Notes: generated by a model from the letters alone, not told the origin. Counted from the first letter of the stretch, positions 1 to 10,584 are shown. The stretch is DNA of 64,000 nt from Psychroflexus aurantiacus (GCF_010820555.1 NZ_JAAIKD010000001.1:161701-225700); one strand, 5' to 3'. Numbers and translations are program-made.

Positions 1-248
1 TCGATTTTAATACACACAAAATGCGCATTCATCAGTTCCGCTACCTCTTCATCCTCAAAGGATTCGTGAGCCATCACGTGGCACCAGTGGCAGGCCGCGT
101 AGCCTACACTTATGATCAAAGGCTTGTTTTCTTTCTGAGCACGCCGAAGGACTTCCGGACTCCATTCTTCCCAGTTTACGGGATTTTCAGCATGCTGAAG
201 GAGATACGGACTTGTGGCGTGTTTTAAGTTATTGGCTTGGGCTGACAT
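1..248 (-). CDS. DUF255 thioredoxin-like protein (SPATA20/YyaL family), N-terminal part only
   Basis: The minus strand reads from an ATG at 248 to the window edge without a stop, giving about 82 residues. It begins [20 protein letters not shown] and carries the motif [13 protein letters not shown], the hallmark of the DUF255 (thioredox_DsbH) domain with its CxxC pair at about residues 54-57. Family members are about 670-700 residues long and have a thioredoxin-like N-terminus followed by an alpha/alpha barrel resembling N-acylglucosamine epimerases. The biochemical role is not settled. The remainder lies outside the window. The plus-strand frame over this stretch is a shadow. Confidence 0.9.
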   Translation of the reverse strand, partial: MSAQANNLKHATSPYLLQHAENPVNWEEWSPEVLRRAQKENKPLIISVGYAACHWCHVMAHESFEDEEVAELMNAHFVCIKI

Positions 249-369
249 GAATTCTTTTTCTTGAAAATTACATATTTTTCCTGCTTCCGAATATAAAGTC
301 ATCTTAAAACTGAAGTTTTACATAAACCTAAATCTTATCCTGAACTCAATCCTGCGCTTTGTAAAAAAA

Positions 370-400
370 TTGGAAAGCGATTTAAAATTCTGTATTTTCA
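370..400 (+). promoter_or_regulatory. Possible promoter of the CoA-transferase operon
   Basis: TTG at 370-372 is followed 20 nt later by TATTTTCA at 393-400. This is an imperfect match to the Bacteroidetes TTG / TAnnTTTG pattern. It lies about 20 nt before the scoA start codon. Confidence 0.35.
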
Positions 401-418
401 ACCTAAATAAAAAAATCA

Positions 419-1111
419 ATGATCAATAAAACTGTAAATAACGTAACCGAAGCACTGGAAGGGGTTCAGGATGGCATGACTTTCATGCTTGGAGGTTTTG
501 GGCTCAGCGGTATACCCGAGAATTCTATAAAAGAGCTCGTTAAAAGAAATGTTCAGGACGTCACCTGCATTTCAAACAATGCGGGGGTAGACGACTTTGG
601 CTTAGGCCTGCTCTTAAAGAAGAAGCAGATCAAAAAAATGATTTCATCTTATGTTGGCGAAAACGCAGAATTTGAACGCCAAATGCTCAGCGGAGAACTG
701 GATGTAGAGCTCATTCCCCAGGGAACTCTGGCAGAACGCTGCAGAGCTGCTCAAAATGGCATTCCGGCGTTCTACACCCCTGCTGGCTACGGCACAGAAG
801 TCGCAGAGGGGAAAGAGGTTAGAGATTTTGATGGAAAACCGCATATTATGGAGAAAGCCTTTGTAGCCGACTTCGCCTTCGTCAAAGCCTGGAAGGGGGA
901 TGAAGCAGGAAATTTAATTTTCAAGGGGACAGCCAGAAACTTTAATCCGCTGATGTGCGGAGCAGCAAAAGTCACCGTTGTGGAAGTTGAAGAACTGGTA
1001 AAACCAGGCGAATTGGATCCTAATTTTATTCATATCCCGGGCATCTTCGTGCAGCGTATTTTCCAGGGAGAGGCTTATGAAAAACGCATAGAACAACGAA
1101 CCACTCAATAA
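419..1111 (+). CDS. scoA: 3-oxoacid CoA-transferase subunit A
   Basis: This 230-residue protein is the alpha subunit of a two-subunit succinyl-CoA:3-ketoacid (acetoacetate) CoA-transferase, which moves CoA between succinyl-CoA and a 3-oxoacid in the cytoplasm. Family signs are the [10 protein letters not shown] motif near residues 25-34, [12 protein letters not shown] at about 52-63, and [16 protein letters not shown] near 119-134. Length matches bacterial subunit A (about 230). The catalytic glutamate is in the B subunit, encoded from 1418. The two genes are usually adjacent or overlapping. Here they are separated by 306 bases holding a broken small gene, so co-translation may be disturbed. 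Confidence 0.92.
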   Translation: MINKTVNNVTEALEGVQDGMTFMLGGFGLSGIPENSIKELVKRNVQDVTCISNNAGVDDFGLGLLLKKKQIKKMISSYVGENAEFERQMLSGELDVELIPQGTLAERCRAAQNGIPAFYTPAGYGTEVAEGKEVRDFDGKPHIMEKAFVADFAFVKAWKGDEAGNLIFKGTARNFNPLMCGAAKVTVVEVEELVKPGELDPNFIHIPGIFVQRIFQGEAYEKRIEQRTTQ

Positions 1112-1141
1112 ATAAGAATGAAGTCAATTTGAAAATGAGAA

Positions 1142-1392
1142 ATGGCAACTCAACTATTTAAAAGTAACACCTCAAGAGGTGCAAATATAAGAGAGGCTCA
1201 AAATGCAGAAACTAAAGCTGGCTTTATTCACAAATTTAAAATAGCTGCAAATGAAGCAAACGAAACTAAATATTGGCTTGAGCTCTGCAAAACCTCAAAT
1301 TATTATCTAGCTCCAAAAGAGATTCTATTGATGACCTTAAGGCAATCATTAAAGTAACCAGCAAGATCAGATCTTCTTCAAAGAAACCATAA
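1142..1392 (+). pseudogene. Four-helix-bundle protein (23S rRNA-intervening-sequence family) remnant
   Basis: The open frame 1142-1357 encodes 71 residues with the family core QLFKSNTSRGANIREAQNAE followed by F-I-K-A-NEAxETKYWLELC, typical of TIGR02436/PF05635 four-helix-bundle proteins (normally about 115-125 residues). Roughly 30 N-terminal residues are missing, and the upstream frame contains stops. The normal last helix is present in another frame: from 1324 the DNA reads SIDDLKAIIKVTSKIRSSS and stops at 1390-1392. A frameshift around 1316-1323 therefore splits the gene. It sits between the two CoA-transferase subunits, an unusual place. Function in the family is unknown; some members are encoded in 23S rRNA intervening sequences. 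I judge it non-functional. Confidence 0.75.
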
Positions 1393-1417
1393 ATTTCAAA
1401 TTATTAAATTAAATAAT

Positions 1418-2071
1418 ATGTTAGATAAAACCGGAATTGCAAAACGAATTGCTCAGGAAGTACAGGATGGATATTACGTCAATCTTGGTATTGGCATCCC
1501 GACCCTGGTAGCCAATTACGTTCGCAATGATATCGAATTGGAATTCCAAAGTGAAAATGGAATTTTGGGCATGGGCCCTTTTCCCAAGGAAGAAGAGGTC
1601 GATGCAGATCTCATCAATGCAGGAAAACAAACCATAACCGCTCTTCCCGGAGCCAGCTTTTTTGACTCGTCTATGAGCTTTGGCATGATACGGGGACAGC
1701 ACGTGGACCTTACCATTTTAGGCGCTATGGAAGTTGCTCAGAATGGAAATATCGCCAACTGGAAGATCCCAGGCAAGATGGTGAAAGGCATGGGCGGCGC
1801 CATGGATCTGGTAGGATCTGCCAAAAATATAATTGTCGCTATGATGCATACCAATAAAGCCGGGGATTCTAAATTACTCAAAGCCTGTTCACTTCCGCTA
1901 ACGGGGGTAGAATGTGTGACTAAAATCGTTACCAACATGGCTGTTTTAGATATCGTGGATAAAAAATTCAGACTTCTGGAACGCGCTCCGGGCGTCAGTG
2001 TAGAAGAAATTCAAAAAGCCACTGAAGGCGATTTGATCATAGAAGGCGATATTCCGGAAATGGCGATCTAA
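1418..2071 (+). CDS. scoB: 3-oxoacid CoA-transferase subunit B
   Basis: This 217-residue beta subunit of 3-oxoacid CoA-transferase has GYYVNLGIGIPTLVANY at about residues 19-35 and SENGILGMGPFP at 46-57. The glutamate of SENGILG is the catalytic residue that forms the glutamyl-CoA thioester in this family. GGAMDLV, also conserved, is near 126-132. Length is normal. It partners with scoA upstream and ends just before a convergent terminator shared with atpC. The likely role is ketone-body or branched-chain degradation. Confidence 0.92.
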   Translation: MLDKTGIAKRIAQEVQDGYYVNLGIGIPTLVANYVRNDIELEFQSENGILGMGPFPKEEEVDADLINAGKQTITALPGASFFDSSMSFGMIRGQHVDLTILGAMEVAQNGNIANWKIPGKMVKGMGGAMDLVGSAKNIIVAMMHTNKAGDSKLLKACSLPLTGVECVTKIVTNMAVLDIVDKKFRLLERAPGVSVEEIQKATEGDLIIEGDIPEMAI

Positions 2072-2087
2072 GCGATGTATTAAAACC

Positions 2088-2125
2088 AAAAAAGGGCCAA
2101 TCTTTTGGATTGGCCTTTTTTTTTT
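2088..2125. terminator. Bidirectional intrinsic terminator between scoB and atpC
   Basis: GGCCAATC (2095-2102) and GATTGGCC (2108-2115) form a perfect 8-bp stem with a 5-nt loop. An A-run flanks the left side and ten T flank the right side, so it can serve both converging genes. Confidence 0.9.
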
Positions 2126-2142
2126 ATTGATTTGATGTCATA

Positions 2143-2418
2143 TTAATCGATTAAGATGACCACCTTATTGTCTTTAAGTTCAATGACACCCCCGGAAATA
2201 TCAAAATACAATTTTGAATCTTCTTTGTAAAATTGGTCTTTAGAGCCTTTAGGCAAAGTGACGGAGGAGTCGAGTTTTATCGATCCTTTTTTCAAAACTG
2301 AAACGACAGGAGCGTGGTTATCCAAAATTTGAAATTCCCCGCTGATTCCTGGAACACTCACAGATTTGACTTCATCACTGAGTATAATTTGTTCTGGACT
2401 AACTATTTCTAGGTGCAT
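2143..2418 (-). CDS. atpC: F1Fo ATP synthase epsilon subunit
   Basis: This 91-residue protein holds only the N-terminal beta-sandwich of the epsilon subunit (LEIVSPEQIILSDEVKSVSVPG, then FQILDNHAPVVSVLKKG). The C-terminal helical hairpin of the about 135-residue E. coli protein is absent, as is common in Bacteroidetes. The subunit sits on the F1 central stalk next to gamma. It lies 11 nt downstream of atpD, and the pair forms a dicistron separate from the other atp genes. Loss of the helical arm implies no epsilon-type auto-inhibition (inference). Confidence 0.92.
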   Translation of the reverse strand: MHLEIVSPEQIILSDEVKSVSVPGISGEFQILDNHAPVVSVLKKGSIKLDSSVTLPKGSKDQFYKEDSKLYFDISGGVIELKDNKVVILID

Positions 2419-2429
2419 TTAATGTATTT

Positions 2430-3944
<1,515 letters not shown>

Positions 3945-3962
3945 CTAAGGATTTTATTTAGT

Positions 3963-3981
3963 GGATTTTCTGAGAAAATCC
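3963..3981 (-). promoter_or_regulatory. Hairpin in the atpD 5' leader
   Basis: GGATTTTC (3963-3970) and GAAAATCC (3974-3981) form a perfect 8-bp stem with a 3-nt loop, 21 nt upstream of the atpD start. There is no T-run after it in the transcribed direction. It could influence message stability or translation (inference). Confidence 0.45.
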
Positions 3982-3999
3982 GTATTTAAAATTTTTTTG

Positions 4000-4007
4000 C
4001 AAATATA
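4000..4007 (-). promoter_or_regulatory. Promoter -7 element of atpD
   Basis: On the minus strand this reads TATATTTG, a perfect TAnnTTTG element about 58 nt before the atpD start. A TTG lies 25 nt further upstream, a little farther than usual. Confidence 0.5.
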
Positions 4008-4065
4008 TAGTATTTAAATAAATCTTTTATTGCAATATGCTATTTAATCAAAAATTGATTTTTAT

Positions 4066-5913
4066 CTATTCTACCGTTACCGATTTTGCAAGATTTCTGG
4101 GCTGATCCACATTTTTGCCCAGCATTACCGCAATGTGATAGGAGAATAATTGAAGCGGTATGGTCGTGAGCAAGGGCGTAAGGGCTTCAAAAGTCTCCGG
4201 CACCTCTATAATATGGTCTGCCATACTTTTAACCGAGGTATCCCCTTCAGTCACAATGGCTATGATTTTTCCTTTTCTGGACTTTATTTCCTGAATATTA
4301 CTGACCACTTTTTCATAATGTCCGGTTTTGGTAGCGATAACTACCACAGGCATTTGTTCATCGATAAGCGCAATAGGTCCATGCTTCATTTCTGCTGCCG
4401 GATATCCTTCAGCGTGAATATAGGAAATCTCCTTAAGCTTTAAGGCTCCTTCCAGGGCAACCGGGAAATTATAGCCTCTGCCTAAGTAAAGGCAGTTCTT
4501 TGCATTTTTATATACCTCTGCCACTTTGACGATGTGCTTATTCGATTCTAAGGCTTTTTCAATTTTGGCAGGAATCTGTTCCATCTCATTCAGGTACATG
4601 TGGTAATCTGAGTTAGAAATAGAGCCTTTGGCTTTGCCTAATTTCAAGGCTATTAAACTCAATACTGTAATCTGGGTGGTGAAGGCTTTGGTAGAAGCTA
4701 CTCCTATCTCCGGACCTGCATGCGTGTAAGCTCCGGCATGGGTTTCTCTGGAAATAGAGGAGCCTACAACATTACACACTCCAAAAACAAAAGCACCATT
4801 TTCTTTAGCCAGTTTGATAGCCGCCATGGTATCTGCTGTTTCTCCACTTTGAGAAATAGCAATAACCACATCATCTTTATTGATAACAGGATTTCTGTAC
4901 CTGAACTCTGATGCATATTCCACTTCCACAGGAATTCTGGCCAGATCTTCAAAAATATATTCTGAAACTAATCCTGCATGCCATGAAGTTCCACAAGCCA
5001 CCACTACAATTCGCTTGGCATTAAGAAATTTCTCAAGATTATCATCTATGCCCGCCATTCTGATAATGCCTTGGTCAGCCAGCATTCTTCCCCTGTACGT
5101 GTCTTTAATGGCACTGGGCTGCTCATAAATTTCTTTCAGCATAAAATGATCGTAACCCGCTTTTTCGATTTGATCAAGATTCATCTGAAGCTTCTGTATA
5201 TAAGGATCTACCAAAGAGTCATCCTGTATTTTTCTTACTTTCACGTGCTTACCCAATCTCACAACCGCCATTTCACCATCCTCAAGATAAATGGCTTTTT
5301 TGGTATATTCTATAAAAGGAGAGGCATCTGAAGCTATGTAATATTCATTATCCCCAACTCCAATAGCCAGCGGACTTCCCAATCTGGCCACGACGATTTC
5401 GTTGGTTTTTGCTTTATCGAATACGGCAATCGCATAGGCGCCAACCGTTTGATTCAGGGCGATTTGAACCGCCTTACCTAATTTTACTTCCTCATTCACC
5501 ATGATATCCTCGATCAAATTCACGAGGACTTCGGTGTCTGTATCTGATGAGAAGGTGTAGCCCCTGTTTTGAAGTTCTTTTTTTAAGGATTCATAATTTT
5601 CTATGATTCCATTATGTATGATGGCCAGTTTCCCGGAATTTGAAAAATGAGGATGAGAGTTGACATCATTGGGCTCGCCATGCGTGGCCCAACGCGTATG
5701 TCCAATTCCAACAGTTCCTTTGAGCGGTATTTCAGCCTCGCATTTCTCCTGTAAATCTGCAACTTTACCCTTGGTTTTACAAAAATTGAGGTCTTTCCCA
5801 TCGTAAATGGCAATACCCGCACTGTCGTATCCTCTGTATTCCAGGCGTTTTAAGCCTTTAAGTATAATAGGGTAAGCTTGCTGCTCTCCTATATATCCTA
5901 CAATTCCACACAT
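4066..5913 (-). CDS. glmS: Glutamine--fructose-6-phosphate aminotransferase (isomerizing)
   Basis: This 615-residue enzyme converts fructose-6-phosphate and glutamine to glucosamine-6-phosphate, the first step to UDP-GlcNAc for peptidoglycan. The N-terminal glutaminase domain starts MCGIVGYIG, with Cys2 the nucleophile after Met removal, and has GHTRWATHG near residue 72. Two SIS isomerase domains follow (VACGTSWHAGL, then AISQSGETADTMAA, and EGYPAAEMKHGPIAL). The terminus is the usual KSVTVE. It is last in a three-gene operon with the DUF4270 and glycogen synthase-like genes, 11 nt after the former. Confidence 0.97.
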   Translation of the reverse strand: MCGIVGYIGEQQAYPIILKGLKRLEYRGYDSAGIAIYDGKDLNFCKTKGKVADLQEKCEAEIPLKGTVGIGHTRWATHGEPNDVNSHPHFSNSGKLAIIHNGIIENYESLKKELQNRGYTFSSDTDTEVLVNLIEDIMVNEEVKLGKAVQIALNQTVGAYAIAVFDKAKTNEIVVARLGSPLAIGVGDNEYYIASDASPFIEYTKKAIYLEDGEMAVVRLGKHVKVRKIQDDSLVDPYIQKLQMNLDQIEKAGYDHFMLKEIYEQPSAIKDTYRGRMLADQGIIRMAGIDDNLEKFLNAKRIVVVACGTSWHAGLVSEYIFEDLARIPVEVEYASEFRYRNPVINKDDVVIAISQSGETADTMAAIKLAKENGAFVFGVCNVVGSSISRETHAGAYTHAGPEIGVASTKAFTTQITVLSLIALKLGKAKGSISNSDYHMYLNEMEQIPAKIEKALESNKHIVKVAEVYKNAKNCLYLGRGYNFPVALEGALKLKEISYIHAEGYPAAEMKHGPIALIDEQMPVVVIATKTGHYEKVVSNIQEIKSRKGKIIAIVTEGDTSVKSMADHIIEVPETFEALTPLLTTIPLQLFSYHIAVMLGKNVDQPRNLAKSVTVE

Positions 5914-5924
5914 ATAAATAGATA

Positions 5925-7481
5925 TTAGTTAGTTTTGGTATAAATTATTCTGAGCTTAAGTTTTTTCGCTTCATTAGGAGATTGATTCCCATGAAGAACA
6001 ATACCACGAGGAGTTTCCAACATCGCTCTGGGAACGTTTTCAGAAAAACCCGATTGTGTATTTCTGGTTCTAACCAAATTAGGATTATTAACATTTGGCG
6101 TGACATACAGGCCTAAACGCACACTTGTAGAATCATTGTTAATGACATTGTTGATGTAAGACGTTAATCTTATTTTATAGAAAAGATCTCCGTTATCATC
6201 TTCTGTTAAGGGACCTAAATGCACCTGTCTCGACAAATTTGGATTATCGGATGCTGTCGGATCTCTCGCGAAATCTTCCAAAACAACATTATCGTCCAGG
6301 TTAAACAAAAAAATTCTGTTTATTCTGTTCCTCGGAGATTCTGCAATATCCTCGTTGATGTAAAAATCTAAACTAGCTTCATTAATCAGCCAGTTTTTCG
6401 CTCTCAATTCCTCCAGTTCGTCAGAAACACCATCGCCATCCTGATCCGGGCCCGTAAAAAGTTCTATGATTCCTGAAGAGCCTTCACCGCCTTTTAAGTA
6501 TATGTTTTCTTCCCCTTCTTCAAGGTTCTGATTAGACAGGTCTATAGCGAAATTATCATCATAAAGATTGAGTTTTATCCCGTTGAAATTCAAAACATAT
6601 TGACCATAGTTAATTACTGGATCGGTTTGATTTTCTCCGGCTTCGACTTCATTTCTGAAGTAAATCGTAATATTAGCATCCGGATTATCGAGATTAAACA
6701 AAGCCATGCTCGAAGCTGTTTCCTGCTGTTCGGCTTCAATCAAAAAGCCTCTCAGGTAATTCTTGAAAGCATTGTTACTCACCAAAGCTTCAGGCGTAGA
6801 GGGCGTGATGATTTTATCCTGAAAATACTGATTAGGCATTTTAATTCGAATTCTTGGAGACAGGCTCAAGGTATCTTTTGTTCCATCAGAGAATAATTGG
6901 AATACCTCAACGGGCTCTGTAAATTCTGAAGGATCTATCACTTGAGAAGTCACTATAGGAGTAGATTCAATATTGGACCTAAATTCATCCAGCTGATTGG
7001 TGAAATAGAGCTGCTGTTCTCTAAAATCACTTTCCGAACCCGGATCCAGATCTCTTAAATAATGATTGGATTGAAAAACGTTTATTTTAAAACTCCCGTC
7101 ACCAAAAACAGAATCTAATTCATACACTTCATTTTCTACTTGTCTGCTGTAAAAAGGAAGGGTCATCACCACAGAATCTATGACTGTATTGTCTGCAAAT
7201 TCCGGGCTGGTTCCTGTCAAACTAAGCTGGGTGAGTATTTTGGTTTCGGAGACTCCAAACTCAGGATCATCGTACTTTCCCAGGAGATAATTACTGGAAC
7301 CATTGGTTTGAATGGAATTGTGTTTTACGCTGTAAGCTGTAATATTTTCAATCTCGTAAGCAGGCTGAATCGCTATACTGTTTATGAAGTCTGTTCCAAC
7401 TTCTGAATACTCATTCTCACAAGACCATAGAAAGGTTAAAACAAAAACTGAAGCCAGGCTTCTTAATGCAAATTTTGACAT
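5925..7481 (-). CDS. DUF4270 domain outer-membrane lipoprotein
   Basis: This 518-residue protein has a lipoprotein signal peptide (MSKFALRSLASVFVLTFLWS then CENEYSEVGTDF), with the lipid-bearing Cys at residue 21. The region after it (EVGTDFINS, AYSVKHNSIQTNGSSNYLLG, DPEFGVSETKILTQL) matches DUF4270, a family confined to Bacteroidetes and usually next to this glycogen synthase-like gene. Function is unknown; a cell-surface beta-rich fold is likely. It starts 4 nt after the end of the upstream gene at 7486, so the two are translationally close. Confidence 0.85.
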   Translation of the reverse strand: MSKFALRSLASVFVLTFLWSCENEYSEVGTDFINSIAIQPAYEIENITAYSVKHNSIQTNGSSNYLLGKYDDPEFGVSETKILTQLSLTGTSPEFADNTVIDSVVMTLPFYSRQVENEVYELDSVFGDGSFKINVFQSNHYLRDLDPGSESDFREQQLYFTNQLDEFRSNIESTPIVTSQVIDPSEFTEPVEVFQLFSDGTKDTLSLSPRIRIKMPNQYFQDKIITPSTPEALVSNNAFKNYLRGFLIEAEQQETASSMALFNLDNPDANITIYFRNEVEAGENQTDPVINYGQYVLNFNGIKLNLYDDNFAIDLSNQNLEEGEENIYLKGGEGSSGIIELFTGPDQDGDGVSDELEELRAKNWLINEASLDFYINEDIAESPRNRINRIFLFNLDDNVVLEDFARDPTASDNPNLSRQVHLGPLTEDDNGDLFYKIRLTSYINNVINNDSTSVRLGLYVTPNVNNPNLVRTRNTQSGFSENVPRAMLETPRGIVLHGNQSPNEAKKLKLRIIYTKTN

Positions 7482-7485
7482 ATAA

Positions 7486-8307
7486 TTAATCTTCTTCTTC
7501 GTTTAAAATATCTCTTAAATAATAAGTTTGGTAAGCATTCGCCATTTCTTCTCGCTTTACATAGGCAAGAATAGGAAGTTCTGACTTCTCGATATAAGTT
7601 TTTAAGTCTTCAGAAATCTCTTCGCTTCCAATGACGAGACCGTCAGAATTATCGATGGCGACTTTCAGAATATTATCGTGGGTAGGATTATCCAGGTGCG
7701 CTACGGCATCATCTTCAATGCCATCAAACAAAACTTTCTTCTTCATCTCTTCATCTAACGTCCCTTCAAAGCTTTGATTGTATAATGAGGTTACAATTTT
7801 AGCATCGGAGAACAAAGGTTCATTACCATAATAATGCCTTAAGTACATGGGGAGCAAGGACGACATCCAACCGTGTACGTGGATGATGTCTGGGGCCCAG
7901 TTCAATTTCTTTACCGTTTCGATAACTCCTTTTGCAAAAAATATGGCACGCTCATCGTTATCTTCAAACAACTCACCATCTTCATCAGAAAAAGTGGCTT
8001 TTCTTTTAAAATAATCTTCGTTATCTATAAAATAAACCTGCATTCTTTCTTTCGGGATAGAGGCCACCTTAATAATAAGCGGCATATCTAAATCATTGAT
8101 GACCAAATTCATTCCGGAAAGCCTTATTACCTCATGGAGCTGATGTCTCCGTTCATTTATATTTCCAAATCTAGGCATGAAAATACGAGTTTGTCCACCC
8201 GCTGCATTGATTAATTTCGGAGCTTCAAAGGCTGCTGAAGAAATGTCATTTTCTGGCAAATAAGGAACGACCTCAGATGAAACGTAAAGTATGCGTTTAT
8301 CTTTCAT
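7486..8307 (-). CDS. Glycogen/starch synthase-like protein, single GT5 catalytic half
   Basis: This 273-residue protein begins KDKRILYVSSEVVPYLPEND, like the N-terminal Glyco_transf_5 domain of ADP-glucose glycogen synthase. It has the APKLINAAGGQTRIFMPRFG stretch and the DIIHVHGWMSSLLPMYLRH motif. Normal GlgA is about 480 residues and has a second Rossmann domain that binds the nucleotide sugar; that half is missing here, as is usual for this flavobacterial family. Enzymatic activity is therefore uncertain. It is first in the operon with DUF4270 and glmS and divergent from panC. Confidence 0.8.
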   Translation of the reverse strand: MKDKRILYVSSEVVPYLPENDISSAAFEAPKLINAAGGQTRIFMPRFGNINERRHQLHEVIRLSGMNLVINDLDMPLIIKVASIPKERMQVYFIDNEDYFKRKATFSDEDGELFEDNDERAIFFAKGVIETVKKLNWAPDIIHVHGWMSSLLPMYLRHYYGNEPLFSDAKIVTSLYNQSFEGTLDEEMKKKVLFDGIEDDAVAHLDNPTHDNILKVAIDNSDGLVIGSEEISEDLKTYIEKSELPILAYVKREEMANAYQTYYLRDILNEEED

Positions 8308-8344
8308 AAAATTCTTACATTAAAGATTAATGGCAAAAAGTTGG

Positions 8345-8352
8345 CAAATTTA
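8345..8352 (-). promoter_or_regulatory. Promoter -7 element of the glycogen synthase-like/DUF4270/glmS operon
   Basis: The minus strand reads TAAATTTG, a perfect TAnnTTTG, 38 nt before the ATG at 8307 in the 109-bp divergent gap with panC. Confidence 0.5.
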
Positions 8353-8416
8353 CAAAAATTTATGCGGATTCCCGCGAAAATATTAATATTGCAAATCCAA
8401 ATCAGATACTTAACCT

Positions 8417-9262
8417 GTGGTTATAAATTCAAAAATGTCTCTCCAAGAAACTTTAGAGATCGCTAAAAAAGAGGGAAATACAATAGGACTTGTACCTACC
8501 ATGGGAGCCCTGCATGAAGGGCACCTCTCTTTGATCAACTTTGCTTATTCTCAATGCGACAAAGTTGTCGTAAGTATTTTTGTGAATCCCACACAGTTCA
8601 ACAATGCTTCAGATTTGGAAAAATATCCGCGCAATGTATCTAAAGACGCCGAATTCCTAAAGACTCACAATCCCGAAACTATCGTATTCACTCCCGAAGT
8701 GAATGAGATTTATAGCGACAAGGTGGAATCCGAAGCTTTTGAATTTGGTGACTTTATCAACTTTATGGAAGGAGAATTCAGAACGGGTCATTTTGATGGG
8801 GTAGGCAGTGTCTTAAAGCGACTTTTCGATATTGTAAAACCAGACAAAGCCTTTTTTGGAGAAAAAGATTATCAGCAGTTAAGGGTGGTTAAAAAACTGG
8901 TCGAAATTACTGGTCAAAACGTGGAGATTATAGGCTGTCCTACAAGCAGGAATGAATTTGGGCTTGCTCAAAGTTCAAGGAATTATCGCCTGAATGACGC
9001 TCAGCTCAAAGAAGCAGAATTGATTTATAAGGCTTTGACCAAGGCCAAAAGCATGTTCTCTTCCAATTCCGTAGAAAGCATCGAAAAAGAGATAAAACAC
9101 ATGTTCGAGGCTCAGCCTTCTTTTGAACTCGAATACTTTTCAATCGTAAAAGAAAAGGATCTTATTCCAACAAAAACCAAAGACCCCAAAGAACATTACA
9201 GAGCATTTATCGCTGCCTTTCTCGGTGAAGTGCGACTTATAGACAACATGGCTCTTTATTAA
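8417..9262 (+). CDS. panC: Pantothenate synthetase
   Basis: This 281-residue cytoplasmic ligase joins pantoate and beta-alanine with ATP to make pantothenate. It shows [16 protein letters not shown] (HIGH-type ATP site, near residues 24-39), [23 protein letters not shown] and [13 protein letters not shown]. The GTG at 8417 is preferred because an in-frame stop sits at 8411-8413, and the ATG at 8435 would clip the first strand to 18 residues before the motif. It is followed after 7 nt by panD, so the two last steps for pantothenate are co-transcribed. Confidence 0.95.
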   Translation: MVINSKMSLQETLEIAKKEGNTIGLVPTMGALHEGHLSLINFAYSQCDKVVVSIFVNPTQFNNASDLEKYPRNVSKDAEFLKTHNPETIVFTPEVNEIYSDKVESEAFEFGDFINFMEGEFRTGHFDGVGSVLKRLFDIVKPDKAFFGEKDYQQLRVVKKLVEITGQNVEIIGCPTSRNEFGLAQSSRNYRLNDAQLKEAELIYKALTKAKSMFSSNSVESIEKEIKHMFEAQPSFELEYFSIVKEKDLIPTKTKDPKEHYRAFIAAFLGEVRLIDNMALY

Positions 9263-9269
9263 AAACAAC

Positions 9270-9617
9270 ATGCAGATACATCTTATAAAATCAAAAATCC
9301 ACCGCGTAAAAGTTACCGGTGCAGACCTCAACTACATAGGCAGTATCACCATAGATGAAGATCTTATGGATGCGGCTAATATCGTAGAAGGCGAAAAGAT
9401 ACAAGTGGTCAACAATTCCAACGGAGAACGCCTGGAGACCTATGCCATTCCCGGTGAAAGAGGAAGCGGGGAAATCACTTTAAACGGTGCAGCGGCAAGA
9501 AAAGTTTCTCCTGGAGACATTTTGATCCTGATGGCCTATGCCATCATGACCCCGGAAGAAGCCAAAACCTTTAAACCCAAACTTGTCTTTCCCAACGAAA
9601 GCAATCTATTGAAGTAA
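9270..9617 (+). CDS. panD: Aspartate 1-decarboxylase, pyruvoyl-dependent
   Basis: This 115-residue pro-enzyme supplies beta-alanine from aspartate. It self-cleaves at a Gly-Ser bond to form the pyruvoyl cofactor; the site is visible in [17 protein letters not shown], with Ser near residue 26. [19 protein letters not shown] and [20 protein letters not shown] are family motifs. It lies 7 nt after panC and 4 nt before the next gene. Confidence 0.96.
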   Translation: MQIHLIKSKIHRVKVTGADLNYIGSITIDEDLMDAANIVEGEKIQVVNNSNGERLETYAIPGERGSGEITLNGAAARKVSPGDILILMAYAIMTPEEAKTFKPKLVFPNESNLLK

Positions 9618-9621
9618 GCCT

Positions 9622-10584
9622 ATGAAAAAAGCCATCAATAAAGGGATAAAGACTTTTGCTCCAATGGCTTTAGGCGTATTCTTTATTTGGTATTCTTTAT
9701 CGAAATTTTCTTCGGAAGAACTGAATCAGCTTTGGCTCAATATCAAAAATGTAGACCTTATCTGGGTGGTTATCTCCCTGTTGATGGGGGTTTTATCCCA
9801 CCTGTCCAGAGCTTATCGCTGGAAATTCTTACTGGAGCCTGTTCAGATTCTCCCAAAATTTTACAATTCTTTTCTCGCCCTGATGCTTGGCTACCTCGCC
9901 AATCTCGGCATACCCAGGTCCGGAGAAGTTTTGAGAGGAGCAACCCTGGCTTCCTACGAAAACGAGAAATTTGAAAAAACCTTTGGCACCATCATCACTG
10001 AACGTCTAGTGGATATGCTTATGCTTTTGGCCATCGTTGGCTTAACCTCCATTTCGCAAAGCGCTAAGATTTTCGCCTTTTTCAGCAGTCAGAATATCAA
10101 TCCTTTTTTTGGAGGGCTGGTCATCATCACTTTAATTCTATTACTCATCGTCGGTTTCAGAATTATCAAAAACAGCAGGCTCCCGTTTTTTCAAAAACTA
10201 AAAAACTTTATAGAAGAGCTTTTTAACGGCATGAAAAGCGTATTCTCCATGAAGAAGAAAGCGTACTTCCTTATCCACACGTTTATCATCTGGGGGCTTT
10301 ACGTTGGCATGTTTTACGTCCTGAAATTCGCTTTCCCAGAAACGCAGCAGCTTGGCCTGGAAGCTATCTTTGTCGCTTTTATTTTTGGGGCATTTGCCAT
10401 GACGGTAACCAATGGCGGCATTGGACTTTATCCCATAGCCATAGGAATTGCCTTCAACACCTTCGGCGTTTCTTCTGCGACAGGTGAAGCCTTCGGCTGG
10501 GTAATGTGGGGGACTCAAACAGGACTGGTTATCGTTTTAGGAGGCTTGTCCTTTCTCGTTTTACCCTTGCTCAACAGAAGATAA
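9622..10584 (+). CDS. Lysylphosphatidylglycerol synthase-type TM protein (flippase-like, UPF0104)
   Basis: This 320-residue integral membrane protein has about eight hydrophobic segments and the family motifs LSHLSRAYRWKFLLEP near 55-70 and LGYLANLGIPRSGEVLRGATL near 88-108. It matches the transmembrane part of MprF/AglD-like proteins (YbhN, DUF0104) without the C-terminal aminoacyl-transferase domain, so lysyl-lipid synthesis is not expected. A lipid or lipid-linked substrate flipping role is inferred from the family. It is 4 nt after panD. Confidence 0.82.
   Translation: MKKAINKGIKTFAPMALGVFFIWYSLSKFSSEELNQLWLNIKNVDLIWVVISLLMGVLSHLSRAYRWKFLLEPVQILPKFYNSFLALMLGYLANLGIPRSGEVLRGATLASYENEKFEKTFGTIITERLVDMLMLLAIVGLTSISQSAKIFAFFSSQNINPFFGGLVIITLILLLIVGFRIIKNSRLPFFQKLKNFIEELFNGMKSVFSMKKKAYFLIHTFIIWGLYVGMFYVLKFAFPETQQLGLEAIFVAFIFGAFAMTVTNGGIGLYPIAIGIAFNTFGVSSATGEAFGWVMWGTQTGLVIVLGGLSFLVLPLLNRR

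Noticed and set aside
21..227. Plus-strand open frame of 68 codons at the left edge
   Set aside because: It lies antisense to the DUF255 gene, whose CHWC motif is clear on the minus strand.
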